This document shows positions 35,534 to 40,971 of a stretch of 40,971 nt of DNA, piece after piece. Each line of letters begins with the position of its first letter. Position 1 is the stretch's first letter. The stretch spans positions 1 through 40,971 of the forward strand of contig JAITLL010000013.1 of the NCBI GenBank assembly GCA_031277915.1, written 5' to 3'. Source of the stretch: Acinetobacter sp. Lineage in GTDB: Bacteria; Pseudomonadota; Gammaproteobacteria; Pseudomonadales; Moraxellaceae. The position numbers and the translations under genes are program-made. The notes under the pieces were generated by a model. It had not been told where the DNA came from. It worked only from the letters and a program-made list of their open reading frames with translations, and ran no database searches.

Positions 35534-36408
35534 CGACTGCAACAGGTACAACATGGCGTCAGCGTTTAGAGGCTTATTATTATTTATGCCGCTTTGATAA
35601 GCCAGTTGGAACCGAACTGGTGTTTTGGCCAACCATGTGGGCACTTTGGGTTGCAGCAGAGGGAATACCACCTTTACATATCCTTTTGGCAATGGTGTTA
35701 GGTACAATTTTTATGCGTGCTGCTGGCTGTGCCATTAATGACTTTGCTGATCGAAAAGTTGATGGTCATGTAGAGCGTACAAAAACACGGCCTTTAGCAA
35801 CTGGTGTAATTCGTCCAAGAGAAGCGGTGTATGTATTTTTAGCTTTAGTGTTTGCAAGTGCCTGTACGCTGTTCTTTTTACCTATTGCAACTTTCTACTG
35901 TGCACTAGGTGGCTTAGCTTTAGCATTTGTATATCCTTTCATGAAAAGATATACACATTTACCGCAAGTCGTTTTAGGTATGGCATTTTCTTGGGGTATT
36001 CCAATGTCTTTTACTGCAATGGATAAGCCGTTAGGTATGACTTGCTGGTTACTCTATTTTGGTAATTTAGCTTGGACAGTGGCTTATGATACTCAATATG
36101 CAATTACAGACCGTGAATATGATTTAAAGATTGGTGTGAAATCTACCGCTATTCTTTTTGGTCGATATGACATCCAAATTATTGCGCTTTTACAGGCAAC
36201 TAGTCTTGTTTTGATTGGGGCTGCACTATATTTAGAAAATATTTTATTTCCATGGGCAACTATTGCTTTAGTCGTAGTGGCATTCGATTTTATATATCAA
36301 ACAATTAAAACCAAAGACCGCAACCCTCAGGTTTGTTTCTGGGCATTCCGTCACAATCGCTGGGTTGGATTAATCATTTTTCTAGGAATATTTTTAAATT
36401 TCATATAG
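35530..36408 (+). CDS. ubiA: 4-hydroxybenzoate polyprenyltransferase
   Basis: 292 aa inner-membrane prenyltransferase with about nine TM helices. The two Asp-rich motifs are NDFADRKVD (about 65-73) and DTQYAITDREYD (about 183-194), which bind Mg-polyprenyl diphosphate. It attaches the isoprenoid tail to 4-hydroxybenzoate made by UbiC. It is the last gene of the ubiCA operon, followed by a terminator. Confidence 0.96.
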   Translation: MTTATGTTWRQRLEAYYYLCRFDKPVGTELVFWPTMWALWVAAEGIPPLHILLAMVLGTIFMRAAGCAINDFADRKVDGHVERTKTRPLATGVIRPREAVYVFLALVFASACTLFFLPIATFYCALGGLALAFVYPFMKRYTHLPQVVLGMAFSWGIPMSFTAMDKPLGMTCWLLYFGNLAWTVAYDTQYAITDREYDLKIGVKSTAILFGRYDIQIIALLQATSLVLIGAALYLENILFPWATIALVVVAFDFIYQTIKTKDRNPQVCFWAFRHNRWVGLIIFLGIFLNFI

Positions 36409-36428
36409 TAAAAATGACCGTAAGGTTG

Positions 36429-36458
36429 AAAAGTGTTCTATGCAGAGCACTTTTTTTA
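36429..36458 (+). terminator. ubiCA terminator
   Basis: Stem AAAAGTGTTC / GAGCACTTTT (one G-U) with a six-base loop, then seven T. Confidence 0.88.
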
Positions 36459-36518
36459 TGTCTTAATATTTGTGCATAAAAATTATGCGGAATAAATAAC
36501 ACATAAAAAGGATATTTT

Positions 36519-37976
36519 ATGAAACGGTCAAAAATTGCTTTAGCTATAACATTATCAGTTTCAGCATTATTTCTTACAGCATGTAATGATAACAATGACG
36601 ATTACACTGGGATAGATTCAAATAAAACCTTTTTGTCTGAAAGTAATTACGCAATTGATCAAGTTGATAATGCTTCATCAATTAAAGTAATGACTTATAA
36701 CATGACAAATGTTCAGGGAAAAACAGCCAATGCTACTGCTATGGTTTTGTTCCCAAAAGCACCACAACCAAAAGATGGTTATCGAGTGGTTGTGTGGGAA
36801 CATGGCACTGTTGGAGTGGGGGATGGTTGTGCGCCAAGTAAAAATGCAATTAATCCGCGATTTAAAATTCTAGCTGAAAATTTATTGGCAGCGGGTTATG
36901 TCATTATTGCACCAGATTATGAGGGCTTAGGTACACCAGGGGTGCATCCATACTTAAACTTATCGAGTGAAGCAAAATCTGCACTAGCCGCAATCAAAGC
37001 AGCAAAAGACCATTATGGTACCCAGTTGAAAGGTGATTGGATGTCGATTGGGCAGTCACAAGGTGGACATGCATCATTAGGTACTGCTGAATTTGCCAAT
37101 ACGGATGTAAGTTATAAAGGTGCAGTAGCGGGAGCACCGGCATCAAGCTTAGGTACCATTATTCAAATTTATATTGATCCTGCGATGAATCAAGACAGTG
37201 GCTATAAGCTTAGTAAATTAGACCAAGCAATTGCAGCACGTAGACAGATTGATGCAGCGATAGCAGCTGGGCAAATGTCTCCAAATGATCCACTGGCGCT
37301 TGCTGTACCAACAATTGATAAAACTGCAGATGGTTATGCTGAATTGTTAGCATATGCTGCTTTTGCAAGTGCAGGAATTAAAGCACAGCAACCAAATTAT
37401 GATATGAAGTCAATCTTTACATCAGGAGCGGCTGACATTGCTGAATTAGCTTATGGTCGTACAGGAGATGATGGTGCATGTCTAAGTTATCCAGCACCTG
37501 ATACTGCAAATGGCCTACAAGAGAAATTTAAAGCGGGAATTTTGGCTTTCTTGGCTGACCCTACACACCAAATTGCACAATACGGTATTGACCTGAATAA
37601 ATTCAAGACAGATCAAGTGGTTCAGAGCTTTTTGGCTGCGACCCAACCTGCAACAAATGCCACAGCCGAAAAAGTTATTAAAGCGCCTGTATTTATTATT
37701 CAAGGTGAAAAAGATCAGGCTGTATTACCGGTAGTAACACAAGCCCTATTCGCAAATATGAAAGCGAATGCTTTGAAATTTTTCCCTCAAGCAGGCTACG
37801 ATAAGGGATATAACTTAACAATTGTACCAAATGCGACTCATACACAAGCAATTGTATGTCAAAACGCAAATGCTGTAGATTTTATTCAAACCAATATGTC
37901 AGCAGGTACAGGTATTGTTCTAACTGATGCACAGAAAGATGCGAGCCAAAGCCCTCACTGTACAGGTAAATTCTGA
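36519..37976 (+). CDS. Lipoprotein alpha/beta-hydrolase, secreted-lipase family
   Basis: 485 aa. The signal peptide ends in the lipobox LTAC (Cys22), so it is an anchored lipoprotein. The hydrolase core has VVVWEHGTVG (oxyanion region), the nucleophile elbow GQSQGG, and a late VPNATHTQAI with the probable catalytic His. The layout matches the fungal-type LIP family of secretory lipases (PF03583) found in Acinetobacter. Substrate could be triacylglycerols or other esters. AAAAGG precedes the ATG. It is monocistronic between two terminators. Confidence 0.85.
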   Translation: MKRSKIALAITLSVSALFLTACNDNNDDYTGIDSNKTFLSESNYAIDQVDNASSIKVMTYNMTNVQGKTANATAMVLFPKAPQPKDGYRVVVWEHGTVGVGDGCAPSKNAINPRFKILAENLLAAGYVIIAPDYEGLGTPGVHPYLNLSSEAKSALAAIKAAKDHYGTQLKGDWMSIGQSQGGHASLGTAEFANTDVSYKGAVAGAPASSLGTIIQIYIDPAMNQDSGYKLSKLDQAIAARRQIDAAIAAGQMSPNDPLALAVPTIDKTADGYAELLAYAAFASAGIKAQQPNYDMKSIFTSGAADIAELAYGRTGDDGACLSYPAPDTANGLQEKFKAGILAFLADPTHQIAQYGIDLNKFKTDQVVQSFLAATQPATNATAEKVIKAPVFIIQGEKDQAVLPVVTQALFANMKANALKFFPQAGYDKGYNLTIVPNATHTQAIVCQNANAVDFIQTNMSAGTGIVLTDAQKDASQSPHCTGKF

Positions 37977-38008
37977 ATTTTATTTACTTAACTAGAAATT
38001 AGCTTAAG

Positions 38009-38038
38009 AAAAGAGCCTCTTTATAGTGGCTCTTTTTT
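38009..38038 (+). terminator. Lipase gene terminator
   Basis: Stem AAAAGAGCC / GGCTCTTTT with a ten-base loop, followed by TT. Confidence 0.85.
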
Positions 38039-38089
38039 GTTATATTGTTACATATCTTAAAATTGATGATGTTAGAGTTTAAATCACTT

Positions 38090-38290
38090 ATGAGCCAGCA
38101 ATCTGTTGAAAAAAAATCTGTTCCTTGGTTATTAATGGGATTGGGTTTGCTTATTCCTTTTTTGATTATTGGAATACTTTTCTTTGCTACAAAAAGTGAC
38201 GCTAAGAATAAAAAGCAATATGAGCAGCAACGTTTAGAAATGGAAAAAAGAATAGCTGAAAAAGAAGCAACAAATTCTGACAAGAAATAG
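38090..38290 (+). CDS. Small single-TM protein, unknown function
   Basis: 66 aa. A short polar N-terminus leads into one TM helix (about residues 11-32; PWLLMGLGLLIPFLIIGILFF), then a strongly charged helical tail (KQYEQQRLEMEKRIAEKE) likely to form a coiled coil. The frame opens earlier at a TTG (38045), with ATGs at 38066 and 38069; the ATG at 38090 is preferred because the earlier part overlaps the end of the lipase terminator region and reads poorly. It is convergent with the DUF2726 gene, 12 bases away. Function unknown. Confidence 0.6.
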   Translation: MSQQSVEKKSVPWLLMGLGLLIPFLIIGILFFATKSDAKNKKQYEQQRLEMEKRIAEKEATNSDKK

Positions 38291-38302
38291 TATTCGCTTC
38301 TT

Positions 38303-38746
38303 TTAATGAAGATCTCTTTGTAATTGGCGTACGCTAGGGATGCTTGTATAACGTTTTACGATATAACCTGCTTCTATTAGCATTTGATCACGAATACGGT
38401 CTTCTTCTACTTTCTCAAGATGAGAGGGGTCATCTAATTCAATAATTGCGATGACTTCCATTTTTTCGTTCAGTAAAACAAAGTCGGTAACTTTACGGTT
38501 GAACTGACTACGAATTTTATAGTCATTACTGGTAATTAATGCGCTAAAAGCCACTTGAGCTAAAACATGGTAACTTGGAAAACTCTGTTTTAAACGTACA
38601 AACATTTGAGTTTCAAAATTGGTAATAACAGGACGAGCAAAGAATTTCTGTTTTGGAAATAAATAGGGACGTAAACAAACAACAAGAAAAATGCAGGTGC
38701 TTAAGCAGCCTAAAATAATAAAAAATAAGTGACTCGATTCGAACAT
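38303..38746 (-). CDS. DUF2726 domain membrane-anchored protein
   Basis: 147 aa. One N-terminal TM helix (about 6-27), then a domain (about 40-145) with KVTDFVLL, IIELDD and D-Q-M-L-I-E-A-G-Y. This matches DUF2726, which has a PD-(D/E)XK-like core, with Asp in VTDF and Glu-Leu-Asp as possible metal ligands. It may be a nuclease-like protein tethered to the membrane. It is alone between a convergent small gene and the tRNA-Asn terminator. Confidence 0.78.
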   Translation of the reverse strand: MFESSHLFFIILGCLSTCIFLVVCLRPYLFPKQKFFARPVITNFETQMFVRLKQSFPSYHVLAQVAFSALITSNDYKIRSQFNRKVTDFVLLNEKMEVIAIIELDDPSHLEKVEEDRIRDQMLIEAGYIVKRYTSIPSVRQLQRDLH

Positions 38747-38765
38747 GTGACAACATCATACAAAC

Positions 38766-38794
38766 AAAAACCCACTCGTAGTGAGTGGGTTTTT
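38766..38794 (-). terminator. Terminator of the first tRNA-Asn unit
   Basis: Perfect 11-bp stem AAAAACCCACT / AGTGGGTTTTT. On the minus strand it lies just after tRNA-Asn 38803-38878. Confidence 0.9.
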
Positions 38795-38802
38795 AAGAAT
38801 CT

Positions 38803-38878
38803 TGGCTCTCCCACCTGGGCTCGAACCAGGGACCTGCGGATTAACAGTCCGTCGCTCTACCGACTGAGCTATGGGAGA
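38803..38878 (-). tRNA. tRNA-Asn (GTT), copy 1
   Basis: 76 nt with encoded CCA. Anticodon loop CTGTTAA carries GTT. The acceptor stem TCTCCCA/TGGGAGA is perfect. It has its own promoter and terminator. Confidence 0.97.
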
Positions 38879-38890
38879 ATCTGGAAAAGG

Positions 38891-38919
38891 ATTTTAGGCA
38901 GGAAAGGGAGCTAGGTCAA
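38891..38919 (-). promoter_or_regulatory. Promoter of tRNA-Asn copy 1
   Basis: On the minus strand TTGACC (38919-38914), a 17-base spacer and TAAAAT (38896-38891), 12 bases before the tRNA. Confidence 0.8.
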
Positions 38920-39015
38920 GCGTTAATAAGAGAATATCTAATCGTTTGGTTTAAAAACACACGAAACATTGATTTTATTCAAAATAATAGAAAAGTATGA
39001 AATAACTAAAAAAGA

Positions 39016-39042
39016 AAAAGCCCGCAATAAATGCGGGCTTTT
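39016..39042 (-). terminator. Terminator of the second tRNA-Asn unit
   Basis: Perfect stem AAAAGCCCGCA / TGCGGGCTTTT with a five-base loop, directly after tRNA-Asn copy 2. Confidence 0.9.
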
Positions 39043-39049
39043 AGAATCT

Positions 39050-39125
39050 TGGCTCTCCCACCTGGGCTCGAACCAGGGACCTGCGGATTAACAGTCCGTC
39101 GCTCTACCGACTGAGCTATGGAAGA
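39050..39125 (-). tRNA. tRNA-Asn (GTT), copy 2
   Basis: 76 nt with encoded CCA, body identical to copy 1. The acceptor 5' strand is TCTTCCA against TGGGAGA, giving one U-G pair. It is eight bases downstream of copy 3 in the same transcript. Confidence 0.96.
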
Positions 39126-39133
39126 TTAGTAGA

Positions 39134-39209
39134 TGGCTCTCCAACCTGGGCTCGAACCAGGGACCTGCGGATTAACAGTCCGTCGCTCTACCGACTGAGC
39201 TATTGGAGA
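39134..39209 (-). tRNA. tRNA-Asn (GTT), copy 3
   Basis: 76 nt with encoded CCA. The acceptor stem is TCTCCAA/TTGGAGA, a compensated A-T pair where copy 1 has C-G. It is first in the copy 3 - copy 2 transcript. Confidence 0.97.
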
Positions 39210-39220
39210 ATCTGATGCGC

Positions 39221-39249
39221 ATTTTATGGATGAAATCTAAATGCGTCAA
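39221..39249 (-). promoter_or_regulatory. Promoter of tRNA-Asn copies 3 and 2
   Basis: On the minus strand TTGACG (39249-39244), a 17-base spacer and TAAAAT (39226-39221), followed by a GCGC discriminator typical of growth-rate-controlled tRNA promoters. Confidence 0.8.
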
Positions 39250-39312
39250 TAAGAATATTAAAGAAAATGAATCGTTTGCTTGATTAATATGCTTTTGTTG
39301 TACTAAAAATAA

Positions 39313-39341
39313 AAAAACCACCCTAAATAGGGTGGTTTTTA
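39313..39341 (-). terminator. sodB terminator
   Basis: Stem AAAAACCACCCT / AGGGTGGTTTTT with the loop AAAT. Confidence 0.93.
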
Positions 39342-39354
39342 TAAAGAAATAAAA

Positions 39355-39981
39355 TTATTTCTCTACACCAGCTGGTTGACCTGCAAGTTTTGCATTTGCA
39401 TAGTCCCAGTTCACAAGGCTTTCTAAGAAAGTTGCGATGTATTTAGGACGTAAGTTACGGAAATCGATGTAGTAAGCATGTTCCCATACGTCGATTGTTA
39501 ATACAGCAATTTGACCATGTGCAAGTGGAGTGTCTGCATTAGAAGTTTTAGTAATAGAAAGTTTACCATTTACTTCATCAGCAACTAACCAAGCCCAACC
39601 TGAACCGAATTGAGTTGTTGCAGCAGCAGCAAATTCTTCTGCAAATTTTTCGTAGCTACCAAAAGCTTCTTCAATTTTAGCAGCGATTGCGCCAGTAGGC
39701 TTACCACCACCATTTGGCTTCATGCTGTTCCAGTAGAAAGTATGGTTCCAAACTTGAGCAGCGTTGTTGAAAATACCAGCTTTAGATGCATCACCAGCAG
39801 TTGCTTTGATGATTTCTTCTAAAGTTTTACCTTCAAGGTCAGTGCCTTTGATTAAGTTGTTTAAGTTAACAACATAGGTGTTGTGGTGTTTGTCGTGATG
39901 GTATTCTAAAGTTTCTTTACTGATATGTGGCGCTAAATCATCATAGCCATATGGAAGTGCAGGTAAAGTAATGGTTGTCAT
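39355..39981 (-). CDS. sodB: Superoxide dismutase, Fe type
   Basis: 208 aa. It converts superoxide to oxygen and peroxide in the cytoplasm. Metal ligands: His28 in LEYHHDKHH, His80 in AAQVWNHTFYW, and Asp/His in DVWEHAYY. The Gln in AAQVWNH and the close match to E. coli SodB favour iron over manganese. The frame extends 11 codons to a TTG, but AAGGAATAGGAAC precedes the ATG at 39981 and MTTITLPALPYGYDDL is the usual start. Confidence 0.96.
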   Translation of the reverse strand: MTTITLPALPYGYDDLAPHISKETLEYHHDKHHNTYVVNLNNLIKGTDLEGKTLEEIIKATAGDASKAGIFNNAAQVWNHTFYWNSMKPNGGGKPTGAIAAKIEEAFGSYEKFAEEFAAAATTQFGSGWAWLVADEVNGKLSITKTSNADTPLAHGQIAVLTIDVWEHAYYIDFRNLRPKYIATFLESLVNWDYANAKLAGQPAGVEK

Positions 39982-40007
39982 GTTCCTATTCCTTGCATTT
40001 GCTGGGT

Positions 40008-40054
40008 TATACAATATTAAGTGGCTCTATTGTAAATGATTCTGTTCACAATAG
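40008..40054 (-). promoter_or_regulatory. sodB promoter with overlapping dyad
   Basis: On the minus strand TTTACA (40036-40031), 17 bases, TGTATA (40013-40008). The inverted repeat CTATTGT (40027-40033) / ACAATAG (40048-40054) covers the -35 box. AATGATTCTG in its centre only loosely resembles a Fur box. Confidence 0.55.
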
Positions 40055-40128
40055 GGCATCGTTTTAAAGAACTATACACAATAAAGATCTAATTAATACG
40101 CATAACACAGATTGAAAAAAAGACTTAA

Positions 40129-40887
40129 TTAAATCGGATTATTCAATTCAAAATATTCGCTTTCAATTGCAAACCGCTGTGAAATTGCTTGAGCCAATCG
40201 CTGAACGCCGTAACGTTCAGTTGCATGATGACCACATGCAAAATAATGAATGCCTAATTCTTTTGCTTCATAGAAAGTTCGTTCACTGACTTCACCTGAA
40301 ATATAAGCATCGCAATTATGCAAAGCAGCTTTAGCAATAAAATCTTGAGCACCACCCGTACAGAAGCCTACTTTTTGAATGCTTTGTTTTTCAGCCGGTA
40401 AATGAATCACGTTAAAGTCAAAACTAGCTTGTAATTTTGCTTTAAATTCATCTACAGATATTGCTTGCTCTAAATAGCCAATATTACCAATAGGGTGTTT
40501 TTCAGTTAAATCGAGTGGTTCTAAATTTTGTAAGTTAAGTTTTTCTGCAATCGCGATATTATTGCCCAAACTTGGGTGGGCATCTAAAGGTAGATGATAA
40601 GCGACCAATGAAATATTATGCTGAATGAGTTTTTTAATTCGGTTACCTCGCATTCCTGTAATTGGATAGGGTTCACCTTTCCAAAAATAACCATGATGTA
40701 CGAGTAATAGATCGGCTTTGTGAGCTATAGCTGCATCAATTGCATCTTCAGAAGCTGTAACAGCACAGAGAATACGTTTTACTTCAGTTGAACCTTCAAT
40801 TTGCAGACCATTCGGTGCGTAATCTTTAAACTCTGCTGCTTTTAAGGTTTGGTCACACCACTGAATAATTTCATGCAAATTCGCCAT
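40129..40887 (-). CDS. Nif3-like dinuclear metal center protein (YbgI family)
   Basis: 252 aa (E. coli YbgI 247). The pattern LLVHHGYFWKG with paired His, YHLPLDAHPSLGNN, and the late YFACGHHATERYGV give the two-metal site of the Nif3/DUF34 family, a hexameric toroid. The molecular role is still unclear; older annotation as GTP cyclohydrolase type 2 is not well supported. CAGGAAATATC precedes the ATG. Nothing is recognised in 40888-40971. Confidence 0.92.
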   Translation of the reverse strand: MANLHEIIQWCDQTLKAAEFKDYAPNGLQIEGSTEVKRILCAVTASEDAIDAAIAHKADLLLVHHGYFWKGEPYPITGMRGNRIKKLIQHNISLVAYHLPLDAHPSLGNNIAIAEKLNLQNLEPLDLTEKHPIGNIGYLEQAISVDEFKAKLQASFDFNVIHLPAEKQSIQKVGFCTGGAQDFIAKAALHNCDAYISGEVSERTFYEAKELGIHYFACGHHATERYGVQRLAQAISQRFAIESEYFELNNPI

Positions 40888-40971
40888 GATATTTCCTGAA
40901 TTGAGTAGTAAATAATTGCTAAAGCTATAGAAACATATTTTGTTGTGTAACTAAAGCTAGACAAATCTTTT

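Overview
The window looks like a chromosomal segment of an Acinetobacter species of the calcoaceticus-baumannii (ACB) complex. The clearest marker is a chromosomal class C beta-lactamase of the ADC family next to folE. A detached trpGDC cluster, hemE, ubiCA, glnA and an Fe-type sodB fit the same group, and the DNA is AT-rich. The ADC protein differs at many positions from the ADC-7 sequence as I remember it, so a non-baumannii member such as A. pittii or A. calcoaceticus is plausible. That species guess is from memory, not from an alignment. I see no insertion sequence, CRISPR array, rRNA or integrase.

Layout. 1-2370: tRNA-Val(GAC) and the potassium transporter Kup. 2500-4325: an AT-rich accessory insert of three unrecognised genes (small zinc-ribbon protein, one-TM protein, two-TM protein) lying between two near-identical terminator hairpins. 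4527-5979: a very divergent MoeA-like protein preceded by a perfect hairpin. 5980-6660: a GC-richer, strongly structured non-coding stretch, followed by a TetR regulator, a YjaB-type acetyltransferase and an XRE-cupin regulator. 8687-13561: an accessory block with a LysR gene divergent from a run encoding a DoxX membrane protein, an exported double-VOC protein, an alginate-export-type porin and an orphan M17 peptidase N-domain. The left edge of this block cuts through a copy of the same terminator repeat.

13570-16613: an ornithine-cyclodeaminase-family gene, a hydroxyaspartate dehydratase-like gene and a divergent PAS-HTH regulator. The two enzymes match the last two steps of the beta-hydroxyaspartate route (hydroxyaspartate to iminosuccinate to aspartate). 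The regulator's promoter carries repeated TTAGA-N7-TCTAA dyads. 16828-23942: small Ser/His-rich membrane protein, pirin, L,D-transpeptidase, hemE, a DUF817 membrane protein, a DUF3015 protein and a DUF4105/Lnb-like protein with a possible C-terminal barrel. 24007-29111: blaADC, folE and the smr-trpC-trpD-trpG operon, all on the minus strand.

29414-32754: a proline-specific aminopeptidase translationally coupled to a POT peptide transporter. 33243-34938: glnA with a textbook sigma-54 promoter and possible NtrC sites. 35024-38290: ubiC-ubiA (first two steps of ubiquinone synthesis), a lipoprotein lipase and a small membrane protein. 38303-40887: a DUF2726 protein, three tRNA-Asn genes in two transcription units, sodB with a dyad over its -35 box, and a Nif3-like protein. 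Coding starts were adjusted where a Shine-Dalgarno sequence or family alignment argued for an internal ATG, or for a TTG or GTG.
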